DNA of 64,000 bases, taken from positions 32,539,002 to 32,603,001 of the forward strand of contig JBAIZL010000007.1 of assembly GCA_036971475.1 (NCBI GenBank), written 5' to 3'. Of this stretch, positions 1 through 14,988 are shown piece by piece. Under the pieces are notes generated by a model. That model was given only the letters and a program-made list of their open reading frames with translations. It made no database searches and had not been told where the DNA came from. The translations under genes were made by a program, and so were the position numbers. How positions within the stretch are numbered: the stretch's first letter is position 1; every line of letters starts with the position of its first letter. This DNA is from Prosapia bicincta. Its lineage: Eukaryota > Arthropoda > Insecta > Hemiptera > Cercopidae.

Positions 1-830
1 CAATATCCATGAACTATAATTCATGCATTTTTTTTAGATCAAATATATGACAATTGTGATAGATCCTATAATACTTATTATAGATCAGTTCTAAGTGCAC
101 AATGCGAATCTATGGTCGATTCTGCGTTTATTATGCCTTTTAAAAGAGAAATCCATTTTTTGTAGAAATCGCAAAATCCATGAACTATAATTCATGCATT
201 TTTGTAGAGCAAACATATGACAATTGCGATAGCTCCTATAATACTTATTATAGATCAATTCTAAGTGCACAATGCTAATCTATGGTCCATTCTGCGTTTA
301 TTATGCCTTTTAAATGAGAAATCCATTTTTTGTAGAAATCGCAAAATCCATGAACTATAATTCATGCATTTTTTTAAGAGCAAATATATGACAATTGCGA
401 TAGCTCCTATAATACTTATTATAGATCAATTCTAAGTGCACAATGCGAATCTATGGTCGATTCTGCGTTTATTATGCCTTTTAAATGAGAAATCCATTTT
501 TTGTAGAAATCGCAAAATCCATGAACTATAATTCATGCATTTTTTTAGAGCAAATATATGACAATTGCGATAGCTCCTATAATACATATTATAGATCAAT
601 TCTAAGTGCACAATGCGAATCTATGGTCGATTCTGCGTTTATTATGCCTTTTAAATGAGAAATCCATTTTTTGTAGAAATCGCAAAATCCATGAACTATA
701 ATTCATGCATTTTTTTTAGAGCAAATATATGACAATTGCGATAGCTCCTATAATACTTATTATAGATCAATTCTAAGTGCACAATGCGAATCTATGGTCG
801 ATTCTGCGTTTATTATGGCTTTTAAATGAG
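1..830 (+). repeat. Five-monomer block, copy 1 (offset 6841)
   Basis: The window opens inside a distinctive monomer (CAATATCC, AGATCAAAT, ATTGTGATAGATCC). It is followed by the GGTCCATT and TTTTTTTAAGAG variants at about 284 and 376. The same order recurs at 6842-7670 with a constant 6841-bp offset. Copy 1 has TATGCCTTTTA near 473, where copy 2 has the one-base-shorter TATGCTTTTA. Confidence 0.75.
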
Positions 831-2693
831 AAATACATTTTTTGTAGGAATCGCAAAATCCATGAACTATAATTCATGCATTTTTTTTAGAGCAAATATA
901 TGACAATTGCGATAGCTGTTATAATACTTATTATAGATCAACTCTAAGTGCACAATGCGAATCTATGGTCGATTCTGCGTTTATTATGCATTTTAAATGA
1001 GAAATCCATTTTTTGTAGAAATCGCAAATTCCATGAACTATAATTCATGCATTTTTTTTAGAGCAAATATATGACAATTGCGATAGCTCCTATAATACTT
1101 ATTATAGATCAATTCTAAGTGCACAATGCGAATCTATGGTCGATTCTGCGTTTTTTATGCCTTTTAAATGAGAAATCCATTTTTTGTTGAAATCCCAAAT
1201 TCCATGAACAATAATTCATGCATTTTTTTTAGAGCAAATATATGACAATTGCGATAGCTCCTATAATACTTATTATAGATCAATTCTAAGTGCACAATGC
1301 GAATCTATGATCGATTCTGCGTTTATTATGCCTTTTAAATGAGAAATCCATTTTTTGTAGAAATCGCAAAATCCATGAACTATAATTCATGCATTTTTTT
1401 AGAGCAAATATATGACAATTGCGATAGCTCCTATAATACTTATTATAGATCAATTCTAAGTGCACAATGCGAATCTATGGTCGATTCTGCGTTTATTATG
1501 CCTTTTAAATGATAAATCCATTTTTTGTAGAAAACGCAAAATCCATGAACTATAATTCATGCATTTTTTTCAGAGCAAATATATGACAATTGCGATAGCT
1601 CCTATAATACTTATTATAGATCAATTCTAAGTGCACAATGCGAATCTATGGTCGATTCTGCGTTTATTATGCCTTTTAAATGAGAAATCCATTTTTTGTA
1701 GAAATCGCAAAATCCATGAACTATAATTCATGCATTTCTTTTAGAGCAAATATATGACAATTGCGATAGCTCCTATAATAGTTATTATAGATCAATTCTA
1801 AGTGCACAATGCGAATCTATGGTCGATTCTGCGTTTATTATGCCTTTTAAATGAGAAATCCATTTTTTGTAGAAATCGCAAAATCCATGAACTATAATTC
1901 ATGCATTTTTTTTAGAGCAAATATATGACAATTGCGATAGCTCCTATAAAACTTATTATAGATCAATTCTAAGTGCACAATGCGAATCTATGGTCGATTC
2001 TGCGTTTATTATGCCTTTTAAATGAGAAATCCATTTTTTGTAGAAATCACAAAATCCATGAACTATAATTCATGCATTTTTTTAGAGCAAATATATGACA
2101 ATTGCGATAGCTCCTATAATACTTATTATAGATCAATTCTAAGTGCACAATGCGAATCTATGGTCGATTCTGCGTTTATTATGCCTTTTAAATGAGAAAT
2201 CCGTTTTTTGTAGAAATCACAAAATCCATGAACTATATTTCATGCATTTTTTTTAGAGCAAATATATGACAATTGCGATAGCTCCTATAATACTTATTAT
2301 AAATCTATTTTAAATGCACAATGCGAATCTATGGTCGATTCTGAGTTTATTATGCCTTTTAAATGAGAAATCCATTTTTTGTAGAAATCACAAAATCCAT
2401 GAACTATAATTCATGCATTTTTTTTAGAGCAAATATATGACAATTGCGATAGCTCCTATAATACTTATTATAGATCAATTCTAAGTGCACAATGCGAATC
2501 TATGGTCGATTTTGCGTTTATTATGCCTTTTAAATGAGAAATCCATTTTTTGTAGAAAACGCAAAATCAATGAACTATAATTCATGCATTTTTTTCAGAG
2601 CAAATATATGACAATTGCGATAGCTCCTATAATACTTATTATAGATCAATTCTAAGTGCACAATGCGAAGCTATGGTCGATTCTGCGTTTATT

Positions 2694-3413
2694 ATGCCTT
2701 TTAAATGAGAAATCCATTTTTTGTAGAAATCGCAAAATCCATGAACTATAATTCATGCATTTCTTTTAGAGCAAATATATGACAATTGCGATAGCTCCTA
2801 TAATACTTATTATAGATCACTTCTAAGTGCACAATGCGAATCTATGGTCGATTCTGCGTTTATTATGCCTTTTAAATGAGAAATCCATTTTTTGTAGAAA
2901 TCGCAAAATCCATGAACTATAATTCATGCATTTTTTTTAGAGCAAATATATGACAATTGCGATAGCTCCTATAATACATATTATAGATCAATTCTAAGTG
3001 CACAATGCGAATCTATGGTCGATTCTGCGTTTATTATGCCTTTTAAATGAGAAATCCATTTTTTGTAGAAATCGCAAAATCCATGAACTATAATTCATGC
3101 ATTTTTTTTAGAGCAAATATATGACAATTGCGATAGCTCCTATAATACTTATTATAGATCAATTCTAAGTGCACAATGCGAATCTATGGTCGATTCTGCG
3201 TTTATTATGCCTTTTAAATGAGAAATACATTTTTTGTAGAAATCGCAGAATCCATGAACTATAATTCATGCATTTTTTTTAGAGCAAATATATGACAATT
3301 GCGATAGCTCCTATAATACTTATTATAGAACAACTCTAAGTGCACAATGCGAATCTATGGTCGATTCTGCGTTTATTATGCCTTTTAAATGAGAAATCCA
3401 TTTTTGGTAGAAA
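2694..3413 (+). repeat. Four-monomer block, copy 1 (offset 5647)
   Basis: Shared rare variants in order are TTTCTTTTAG with GATCACTTCT, core CA, AAATACAT, CGCAGAATCC (3241), GAACAACTCT (3328) and TTTTGGTAG (about 3404). Each recurs 5647 bp downstream. Confidence 0.8.
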
Positions 3414-3429
3414 TCGCAAAATCCATGAA

Positions 3430-6400
3430 CTATAATTCATGCATTTTTTTTTAGAGCAAATATATGACAATTGCGATAGCTCCTATAATAGTTATTATAG
3501 ATCAATTCTAAGTGCACAATGCGAATCTATGGTCGATTCTGCGTTTATTATGCCTTTTAAATGAGAAATCCATTTTTTGTAGAAATCACAAAATCCATGA
3601 ACTATAATTTATGCATTTTTTTTAGAGCAAATATATGACAATTGCGATAGCTCCTATAATACTTAATATAGATCAATTCTAAGTGCACAATGCGAATCTA
3701 TGATCGATTCTGCGTTTATTATGCCTTTTAAATGAGAAATCCATTTTTTGTAGAAATCGCAAAATCCATGAACTATAATTCATGCATTTTTTTAGAGCAA
3801 ATATATGACAATTGCGATAGCTCCTATAATACTTATTATAGATCAATTCTAAGTGCACAATGCGAATCTATGGTCGATTCTGCGTTTATTATGCCTTTTA
3901 AATGATAAATCCATTTTTTGTAGAAAACGCAAAATCAGTGAACTATATATAATTCATGCATTTTTTTCAGAGCAAATATATGACAATTGCGATAGCTCCT
4001 ATAATACTTAATATAGATCAATTCTAAGTGCACAATGCGAATCTATGGTCGATTCTGCGTTTATTATGCCTTTTAAATGAGAAATCCATTTTTTGTAGAA
4101 ATCGCAAAATCCATGAACTATAATTCATGCATTTGTTTTAGAGCAAATATATGACAATTGCGATAGCTCCTATAATACATATTATAGATCAATTCTAAGT
4201 GCAATATGCGAATCTATGGTCGATTCTGCGTTTATTATGCCTTTTAATTGAGAAATCCATTTTTTGTAGAAATCGCAAAATCCATGAACTATAATTCATG
4301 CATTTTTTTTAGAGCAAATATATGACAATTGCGATAGCTCCTATAATACTTATTATAGATCAATTCTAAGTGCACAATGCGAATCTATGGTCGATTCTGC
4401 GTTTATTATGCCTTTTAAATGAGAAATACATTTTTTGTAGAAATCGCAAAATCCATGAACTATAATTCATGCATTTTTTTTAGAGCAAATATATGACAAT
4501 TGCGATAGCTCCTATAATACTTATTATAGATCAACTCTAAGTGCACAATGCGAATCTATGGTCGATTCTGCGTTTATTATGCCTTTTAAATGAGAAATCC
4601 ATTTTTTGTAGAAATCGCAAAATCCATGAACTATAATTCATGCATTTTTTTTTAGAGCAAATATATGACAATTGCGATAGCTCCTATATTAGTTATTATA
4701 GATCAATTCTAAGTGCACAATGCGAATTTATGGTCGATTCTGCGTTTATTATGCATTTTAAATGAGAAATCCATTTTTTGTAGAAATCGCAAATTCCATG
4801 AACTACAATTAATGCATTTTTTTTAGAGCAAATATATGACAATTGCGATAGCTCCTATAATACTTATTATAGATCAATTCTAAGTGCACAATGCGAATCT
4901 ATGGTCGATTCTGCGTTTATTATGCCTTTTAAATGAGAAATCCATTTTTTGTAGAAATCACAAAATCCATGAACTATAATTCATGCATTTTTTTTAGAGC
5001 AAATATATGACAATTGCGATAGCTCCTATAATACTTATTATAGATCAATTCTAAGTGCACAATGCGAATCTATGATCGATTCTGCGTTTATTATGCCTTT
5101 TAAATGAGAAATCCATTTTTTGTAGAAATCGCAAAATCCATGAACTATAAGTCATGCATTTTTTTAGAGCAAATATATGACAATTGCGATAGCTCCTATA
5201 ATACTTATTATAGATCAATTCTAAGTGCACAATGCGAATCTATGGTCGATTCTGCGTTTATTATGCCTTTTAAATGATAAATCCATTTTTTGTAGAAAAC
5301 GCAAAATCCATGAACTATAATTCATGCATTTTTTTCAGAGCAAATATATGACAATTGCGATAGCTCCTATAATACTTATTATAGATCAATTCTAAGTGCA
5401 CAATGCGAATCTATGGTCGATTCTGCGTTTATTATGCCTTTTAAATGAGAAATCCATTTTTTGTAGAAAACGCAAAATTCATGAACTATAATTCATGCAT
5501 TTCTTTTAGAGCAAATATATGACAATTGCGATAGCTCCTATAATACTTATTATAGATCAATTCTAAGTGCACAATGCGAATCTATGGTCGATTCTGCGTT
5601 TATTATGCCTTTTAAATGAGAAATCCATTTTTTGTAGAAATCACAAAATCCATAAACTATAATTCATGCATTTTTTTTAAAGCAAATGTATGACAATTGC
5701 GATAGCTCCTATAATACTTATTATAGATCAATTCTAAGTGCACAATGCGAATCTATGGTCGATTCTGCGTCTATTATGCCTTTTAAATGAGAAATCCATT
5801 TTTTGTAGAAATCGCAAAATCTATGAACTATAATTCATGCATTTTTTTTAGAGCAAATATATGACAATTGCGATAGCTCCTGTAATAGTTATTATAGATC
5901 AATTCTAAGTGCACAATGCGAATCTATGGTCGATTCTGCGTTTATTATGCCTTTTAAATGAGAAATCCATTTTTTGTAGAAATCGCAAAATCCATGAACT
6001 ATAATTCATGCATTTTTTTTAGAGCAAATATATGACAATTGCGATAGCTCCTATAATACTTATTATAGATCAATTCTAAGTTCACAATGCGAATCTATGT
6101 TCGATTCTGCGTTTATTATGCCTTCTAAATGAGAAATCCATTTTTTGTAGAAATCGCAAAATCCATGAAATATAATTCATGCATTTTTTTTAGAGCAAAT
6201 ATATGACAATTGCGATAGCTCCTATAATACTTATTATAGATCACTTCTAAGTGCACAATGCGAATCTATGGTCGATTCTGCGTTTATTATGCCTTTTAAA
6301 TGAGAAATCCATTTTTTGTAGAAATCACAAAATCCATGAACTATAATTCATGCATTTTTTTTTAGAGCAAATATATGACAATTGCGATAGCTCCTATAAT

Positions 6401-8340
6401 ACTTATTATAGATCAATTCTAAGTGCACAATGCGAATCTATGGTCGATTCTGCGTTTATTATGCCTTTTAAATGAGAAGTCCATTTTTTGTAGAAATCGC
6501 AAAATCCATGAACTATAATTCCTCTATTTTTTTTAGAGCAAATATATGACAATTGCGATAGCTCCTATAATAGTTATTATAGATCAATTCTAAGTGCACA
6601 ATGCGAATCTATGGTCGATTCTGCGTTTATTATGCCTTTTAAATGAGAAATACATTTTTTGTAGAAATCGCAAAATCCATGAACTATAATTCATGCATTT
6701 TTTTTAGAGCAAATATATGACAATTGCGATAGCTCCTATAATACTTATTATAGATCAATTCTAAGTGCACAATGCGAATCTAAGGTCGATTCTGCGTTTA
6801 TTATGCCTTTTAAATGAGAAATCCATTTTTTGTAGAAATCGCAATATCCATGAACTATAATTCATGCATTTTTTTTAGATCAAATATATGACAATTGTGA
6901 TAGATCCTATAATACTTATTATAGATCAATTCTAAGTGCACAATGCGAATCTATGGTCGATTCTGCGTTTATTATGCCTTTTAAAAGATAAATCCATTTT
7001 TTGTAGAAATCGCAAAATCCATGAACTATAATTCATGCATTTTTTTAGAGCAAATATATGACAATTGCGATAGCTCCTATAATACTTATTATAGATCAAT
7101 TCTAAGTGCACAATGCGAATCTATGGTCCATTCTGAGTTTATTATGCCTTTTAAATGAGAAATCCATTTTTTGTAGAAATCGCAAAATCCATGAACTATA
7201 ATTCATGCATTTTTTTAAGAGCAAATATATGACAATTGCGATAGCTCCTATAATACCTATTATAGATCAATTCTAAGTGCACAATGCGAATCTATGGTCG
7301 ATTCTGCGTTTATTATGCTTTTAAATGAGAAATCCATTTTTTGTAGAAATCGCAAAATCCATGAACTATAATTCATGCATTTTTTTTAGAGCAAATATAT
7401 GACAATTGCGATAGCTCCTATAATACATATTATAGATCAATTCTAAGTGCACAATGCGAATCTATGGTCGATTCTGCGTTTATTATGCCTTTTAAATGAG
7501 AAATCCATTTTTTGTAGAAATCGCAAAATCCATGAACTATAATTCATGCATTTTTTTTAGAGCAAATATATGACAATTGCGATAGCTCCTATAATACTTA
7601 TTATAGATCAATTCTAAGTGCACAATGCGAATCTATGGTCGATTCTGCGTTTATTATGCCTTTTAAATGAGAAATCCATTTTTTGTAGAAATCGCAAAAT
7701 CCATGAACTATAATTCATGCATTTTTTTTAGAGCAAATATATGACAATTGCGATAGCTCCTATAATACATATTATAGATCAATTCTAAGTGCACAATGCG
7801 AATCTATGGTCGATTCTGCGTTTATTATGCCTTTTAAATGAGAAATCCATTTTTTGTAGAAATCGCAAAATCCATGAACTATAATTCATGCATTTTTTTT
7901 AGAGCAAATATATGACAATTGCGATAGCTCCTATAATACATATTATAGATCAATTCTAAGTGCACAATGCGAATCTATGGTCGATTCTGCGTTTATTATG
8001 CCTTTTAAATGAGAAATCCATTTTTTGTAGAAATCGCAAAATCCATGAACTATAATTCATGCATTTTTTTTAGAGCAAATATATGACAATTGCGATAGCT
8101 CCTATAATACTTATTATAGATCAACTCTAAGTGCACAATGCGAATCTATGGTCGATTCTGCGTTTATTATGCCTTTTAAATGAGAAATCCATTTTTTGTA
8201 GAAATCGCAAAATCCATGAACTATAATTCATGCATTTTTTTTTAGAGCAAATATATGACAATTGCGATAGCTCCTATAATAGTTATTATAGATCAATTCT
8301 AAGTGCACAATGCGAATCTATGGTCGATTCTGCGTTTATT
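3430..8340 (+). repeat. Large duplicated segment, copy 1 (about 4.9 kb, offset 10617)
   Basis: The order of rare variants is the same as in 14218-18957. At offset 10617 the shared marks include TTAATGC (4801), GTCATGC (5151), AAAACGCAAAATTC (5463), GCGTCTATT (5771), AAGTTCAC (6081), CCTCTAT (6521), AGATCAAAT (6842) and TATGCTTTTA (7314). Left of about 4450 the offset is 10788 (for example 3601, 3661, 3942, 4201), so this copy has one fewer monomer to its left edge and one extra monomer at about 4450-4620 relative to copy 2. Confidence 0.85.
6842..7670 (+). repeat. Five-monomer block, copy 2 (offset 6841)
   Basis: It starts with the CAATATCC / AGATCAAAT / ATTGTGATAGATCC monomer and repeats the variant order of 1-830. 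The same opening monomer also starts the 2.9-kb units at 17459 and 20364, so this block is the left part of that unit. TATGCTTTTA at 7314 is shared with 17931 and 20836. Confidence 0.75.
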
Positions 8341-9060
8341 ATGCCTTTTAAATGAGAAATCCATTTTTTGTAGAAATCGCAAAATCCATGAACTATAATT
8401 CATGCATTTCTTTTAGAGCAAATATATGACAATTGCGATAGCTCCTATAATACTTATTATAGATCACTTCTAAGTGCACAATGCGAATCTATGGTCGATT
8501 CTGCGTTTATTATGCCTTTTAAATGAGAAATCCATTTTTTGTAGAAATCGCAAAATCCATGAACTATAATTCATGCATTTTTTTTAGAGCAAATATATGA
8601 CAATTGCGATAGCTCCTATAATACATATTATAGATCAATTCTAAGTGCACAATGCGAATCTATGGTCGATTCTGCGTTTATTATGCCTTTTAAATGAGAA
8701 ATCCATTTTTTGTAGAAATCGCAAAATCCATGAACTATAATTCATGCATTTTTTTTAGAGCAAATATATGACAATTGCGATAGCTCCTATAATACTTATT
8801 ATAGATCAATTCTAAGTGCACAATGCGAATCTATGGTCGATTCTGCGTTTATTATGCCTTTTAAATGAGAAATACATTTTTTGTAGAAATCGCAGAATCC
8901 ATGAACTATAATTCATGCATTTTTTTTAGAGCAAATATATGACAATTGCGATAGCTCCTATAATACTTATTATAGAACAACTCTAAGTGCACAATGCGAA
9001 TCTATCGTCGATTCTGCGTTTATTATGCCTTTTAAATGAGAAATCCATTTTTGGTAGAAA
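8341..9060 (+). repeat. Four-monomer block, copy 2 (offset 5647)
   Basis: It carries CGCAGAATCC (8888), GAACAACTCT (8975) and TTTTGGTAG (about 9051), exactly 5647 bp after copy 1. Just past it the offset falls to 5476 bp (CTTAATATAG at 9137 against 3661), so copy 2 lacks one monomer there. The left edge coincides with the end of the 10.6-kb-offset duplication. Confidence 0.8.
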
Positions 9061-9504
9061 TCGCAAAATCCATGAACTATAATTCATGCATTTTTTTTTA
9101 GAGCAAATATATGACAATTGCGATAGCTCCTATAATACTTAATATAGATCAATTCTAAGTGCACAATGCGAATCTATGATCGATTCTGCGTTTATTATGC
9201 CTTTTAAATGAGAAATCCATTTTTTGTAGAAATCGCAAAATCCATGAACTATAATTCATGCATTTTTTTAGAGCAAATATATGACAATTGCGATAGCTCC
9301 TATAATACTTATTATAGATCAATTCTAAGTGCACAATGCGAATCTATGGTCGATTCTGCGTTTATTATGCCTTTTAAATGATAAATCCATTTTTTGTAGA
9401 AAACGCAAAATCAATGAACTATATATAATTCATGCATTTTTTTAGAGCAAATATATGACAATTGCGATAGCTCCTATAATACATATTATAGATCAATTCT
9501 AAGT

Positions 9505-11220
9505 GCAATATGCGAATCTATGGTCGATTCTGCGTTTATTATGCCTTTTAATTGAGAAATCCATTTTTTGTAGAAATCGCAAAATCCATGAACTATAATT
9601 CATGCATTTTTTTTAGAGCAAATATATGACAATTGCGATAGCTCCTATAATACTTATTATAGATCAATTCTAAGTGCACAATGCGAATCTATGGTCGATT
9701 CTGCGTTTATTATGCCTTTTAAATGAGAAATACATTTTTTGTAGAAATCGCAAAATCCATGAACTATAATTCATGCATTTTTTTTAGAGCAAATATATGA
9801 CAATTGCGATAGCTCCTATAATACTTATTATAGATCAACTCTAAGTGCACAATGCGAATCTATGGTCGATTCTGCGTTTATTATGCCTTTTAAATGAGAA
9901 ATCCATTTTTTGTAGAAATCGCAAAATCCATGAACTATAATTCATGCATTTGTTTTAGAGCAAATATATGACAATTGCGATAGCTCCTATAATACTTAAT
10001 ATAGATCAATTCTAAGTGCACAATGCGAATCTATGGTCGATTCTGCGTTTATTATGCCTTTTAAATGATAAATCCATTTTTTGTAGAAAACGCAAAATCA
10101 ATGAACTATATATAATTCATGCATTTTTTTCAGAGCAAATATATGACAATTGCGATAGCTCCTATAATACTTATTATAGATCAATTCTAAGTGCACAATG
10201 CGAATCTATGGTCGATTCTGCGTTTATTATGCCTTTTAAATGAGAAATCCATTTTTTGTAGAAATCGCAAAATCCATGAACTATAATTCATGCATTTGTT
10301 TTAGAGCAAATATATGACAATTGCGATAGCTCCTATAATACATATTATAGATCAATTCTAAGTGCACAATGCGAATCTATGGTCGATTCTGCGTTTATTA
10401 TGCCTTTTAATTGAGAAATCCATTTTTTGTAGAAATCGCAAAATCCATGAACTATAATTCATGCATTTTTTTAGAGCAAATATATGACAATTGCGATAGC
10501 TCCTATAATAGTTATTATAGATCAATTCTAAGTGCACAATGCGAATCTATGGTCGATTCTGCGTTTATTATGCCTTTTAAATGAGAAATCCATTTTTTGT
10601 AGAAATCACAAAATCCATGAACTATAATTTATGCATTTTTTTTAGAGCAAATATATGACAATTGCGATAGCTCCTATAATACTTAATATAGATCAATTCT
10701 AAGTGCACAATGCGAATCTATGATCGATTCTGCGTTTATTATGCCTTTTAAATGAGAAATCCATTTTTTGTAGAAATCGCAAAATCCATGAACTATAATT
10801 CATGCATTTTTTTAGAGCAAATATATGACAATTGCGATAGCTCCTATAATACTTATTATAGATCAATTCTAAGTGCACAATGCGAATCTATGGTCGATTC
10901 TGCGTTTATTATGCCTTTTAAATGATAAATCCATTTTTTGTAGAAAACGCAAAATCAATGAACTATATATAATTCATGCATTTTTTTCAGAGCAAATATA
11001 TGACAATTGCGATAGCTCCTATAATACTTAATATAGATCAATTCTAAGTGCACAATGCGAATCTATGGTCGATTCTGCGTTTATTATGCCTTTTAAATGA
11101 GAAATCCATTTTTTGTAGAAATCGCAAAATCCATGAACTATAATTCATGCATTTGTTTTAGAGCAAATATATGACAATTGCGATAGCTCCTATAATACAT
11201 ATTATAGATAAATTCTAAGT
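9505..11220 (+). repeat. 10-monomer HOR unit 1 (1716 bp)
   Basis: The unit is delimited by the rare GCAATATGCG variant at 9505, 11221, 12934 and 14989. It contains the TATA-insertion monomer, TTTGTTTTAG with TTTTAATTGAG, AATTTATGC and CTTAATATAG with TATGATCG. Unit boundaries are set by the marker and their phase is arbitrary. The same marker stands alone at 4201. Confidence 0.75.
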
Positions 11221-12933
11221 GCAATATGCGAATCTATGGTCGATTCTGCGTTTATTATGCCTTTTAATTGAGAAATCCATTTTTTGTAGAAATCGCAAAA
11301 TCCATGAACTATAATTCATGCATTTTTTTTAGAGCAAATATATGACAATTGCGATAGCTCCTATAATACTTATTATAGATCAATTCTAAGTGCACAATGC
11401 GAATCTATGGTCGATTCTGCGTTTATTATGCCTTTTAAATGAGAAATACATTTTTTGTAGAAATCGCAAAATCCATGAACTATAATTCATGCATTTTTTT
11501 TTAGAGCAAATATATGACAATTGCGATAGCTCCTATATTAGTTATTATAGATCAATTCTAAGTGCACAATGCGAATCTATGGTCGATTCTGCGTTTATTA
11601 TGCATTTTAAATGAGAAATCCATTTTTTGTAGAAATCGCAAATTCCATGAACTATAATTAATGCATTTTTTTTAGAGCAAATATATGACAATTGCGATAG
11701 CTCCTATAATACTTATTATAGATCAATTCTAAGTGCACAATGGGAATCTATGATCGATTCTGCGTTTATTATGCCTTTTAAATGAGAAATCCATTTTTTG
11801 TAGAAATCGCAAAATCCATGAACTATAAGTCATGCATTTTTTTAGAGCAAATATATGACAATTGCGATAGCTCCTATAATACTTAATATAGATCAATTCT
11901 AAGTGCACAATGCGAATCTATGGTCGATTCTGCGTTTATTATGCCTTTTAAATGATAAATCCATTTTTTGTAGAAAACGCAAAATCAATGAACTATATAT
12001 AATTCATGCATTTTTTTCAGAGCAAATATATGACAATTGCGATAGCTCCTATAATACTTAATATAGATCAATTCTAAGTGCACAATGCGAATCTATGGTC
12101 GATTCTGCGTTTATTATGCCTTTTAAATGAGAAATCCATTTTTTGTAGAAATCGCAAAATCCATGAACTATAATTCATGCATTTGTTTTAGAGCAAATAT
12201 ATGACAATTGCGATAGCTCCTATAATACATATTATAGATCAATTCTAAGTGCACAATGCGAATCTATGGTCGATTCTGCGTTTATTATGCCTTTTAATTG
12301 AGAAATCCATTTTTTGTAGAAATCGCAAAATCCATGAACTATAATTCATGCATTTTTTTTAGAGCAAATATATGACAATTGCGATAGCTCCTATAATAGT
12401 TATTATAGATCAATTCTAAGTGCACAATGCGAATCTATGGTCGATTCTGCGTTTATTATGCCTTTTAAATGAGAAATCCATTTTTTGTAGAAATCACAAA
12501 ATCCATGAACTATAATTTATGCATTTTTTTTAGAGCAAATATATGACAATTGCGATAGCTCCTATAATACTTAATATAGATCAATTCTAAGTGCACAATG
12601 CGAATCTATGATCGATTCTGCGTTTATTATGCCTTTTAAATGAGAAATCCATTTTTTGTAGAAATCGCAAAATCCATGAACTATAATTCATGCATTTTTT
12701 TAGAGCAAATATATGACAATTGCGATAGCTCCTATAATACTTAATATAGATCAATTCTAAGTGCACAATGCGAATCTATGGTCGATTCTGCGTTTATTAT
12801 GCCTTTTAAATGAGAAATCCATTTTTTGTAGAAATCGCAAAATCCATGAACTATAATTCATGCATTTGTTTTAGAGCAAATATATGACAATTGCGATAGC
12901 TCCTATAATACATATTATAGATCAATTCTAAGT
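11221..12933 (+). repeat. 10-monomer HOR unit 2 (1713 bp)
   Basis: It starts at GCAATATGCG and carries AAATACAT, CTATATTAG (11533), TTAATGC, GCACAATGGG (near 11735), GTCATGC, the TATA-insertion monomer and AATTTATGC. CTATATTAG recurs 1713 bp later at 13246. A private variant is GATAAATTCT just before the unit. Confidence 0.75.
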
Positions 12934-14988
12934 GCAATATGCGAATCTATGGTCGATTCTGCGTTTATTATGCCTTTTAATTGAGAAATCCATTTTTTGT
13001 AGAAATCGCAAAATCCATGAACTATAATTCATGCATTTTTTTTAGAGCAAATATATGACAATTGCGATAGCTCCTATAATACTTATTATAGATCAATTCT
13101 AAGTGCACAATGCGAATCTATGGTCGATTCTGCGTTTATTATGCCTTTTAAATGAGAAATACATTTTTTGTAGAAATCGCAAAATCCATGAACTATAATT
13201 CATGCATTTTTTTTTAGAGCAAATATATGACAATTGCGATAGCTCCTATATTAGTTATTATAGATCAATTCTAAGTGCACAATGCGAATCTATGGTCGAT
13301 TCAGCGTTTATTATGCATTTTAAATGAGAAATCCATTTTTTGTAGAAATCGCAAATTCCATGAACTATAATTAATGCATTTTTTTTAGAGCAAATATATG
13401 ACAATTGCGATAGCTCCTATAATACTTATTATAGATCAATTCTAAGTGCACAATGCGAATCTATGGTCGATTCTGCGTTTATTATGCCTTTTAAATGAGA
13501 AATCCATTTTTTGTAGAAATCACAAAATCCATGAACTATAATTCATGCATTTTTTTTAGAGCAAATATATGACAATTGCGATAGCTCCTATAATACTTAT
13601 TATAGATCAATTCTAAGTGCACAATGGGAATCTATGATCGATTCTGCGTTTATTATGCCTTTTAAATGAGAAATCCATTTTTTGTAGAAATCGCAAAATC
13701 CATGAACTATAAGTCATGCATTTTTTTAGAGCAAATATATGACAATTGCGATAGCTCCTATAATACTTATTATAGATCAATTCTAAGTGCACAATGCGAA
13801 TCTATGGTCGATTCTGCGTTTATTATGCCTTTTAAATGATAAATCCATTTTTTGTAGAAAACGCAAAATCCATGAACTATAATTCATGCATTTTTTTCAG
13901 AGCAAATATATGACAATTGCGATAGCTCCTATAATACTTATTATAGATCAATTCTAAGTGCACAATGCGAATCTATGGTCGATTCTGCGTTTATTATGCC
14001 TTTTAAATGAGAAATCCATTTTTTGTAGAAATCGCAAAATCCATGAACTATAATTCATGCATTTGTTTTAGAGCAAATATATGACAATTGCGATAGCTCC
14101 TATAATACATATTATAGATCAATTCTAAGTGCACAATGCGAATCTATGGTCGATTCTGCGTTTATTATGCCTTTTAATTGAGAAATCCATTTTTTGTAGA
14201 AATCGCAAAATCCATGAACTATAATTCATGCATTTTTTTTAGAGCAAATATATGACAATTGCGATAGCTCCTATAATAGTTATTATAGATCAATTCTAAG
14301 TGCACAATGCGAATCTATGGTCGATTCTGCGTTTATTATGCCTTTTAAATGAGAAATCCATTTTTTGTAGAAATCACAAAATCCATGAACTATAATTTAT
14401 GCATTTTTTTTAGAGCAAATATATGACAATTGCGATAGCTCCTATAATACTTAATATAGATCAATTCTAAGTGCACAATGCGAATCTATGATCGATTCTG
14501 CGTTTATTATGCCTTTTAAATGAGAAATCCATTTTTTGTAGAAATCGCAAAATCCATGAACTATAATTCATGCATTTTTTTAGAGCAAATATATGACAAT
14601 TGCGATAGCTCCTATAATACTTATTATAGATCAATTCTAAGTGCACAATGCGAATCTATGGTCGATTCTGCGTTTATTATGCCTTTTAAATGATAAATCC
14701 ATTTTTTGTAGAAAACGCAAAATCAATGAACTATATATAATTCATGCATTTTTTTCAGAGCAAATATATGACAATTGCGATAGCTCCTATAATACTTAAT
14801 ATAGATCAATTCTAAGTGCACAATGCGAATCTATGGTCGATTCTGCGTTTATTATGCCTTTTAAATGAGAAATCCATTTTTTGTAGAAATCGCAAAATCC
14901 ATGAACTATAATTCATGCATTTGTTTTAGAGCAAATATATGACAATTGCGATAGCTCCTATAATACATATTATAGATCAATTCTAAGT
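12934..14988 (+). repeat. 12-monomer HOR unit 3 (2055 bp)
   Basis: It has the same marker order as unit 2 but is 342 bp (two monomers) longer. CTATATTAG and GCACAATGGG recur from here to the next unit at 2055-bp spacing. The extra monomers fit in-register unequal exchange. A private variant is GATTCAGCG near 13301. Confidence 0.75.

Noticed and set aside
10016..10243. Open frame of 75 codons, identical again at 24908-25135
   Set aside because: It is read-through of one and a half satellite monomers from a GTG, opened by the 4-bp TATA insertion. Its identical twin reflects array duplication. There is no coding bias, no domain and no start context.
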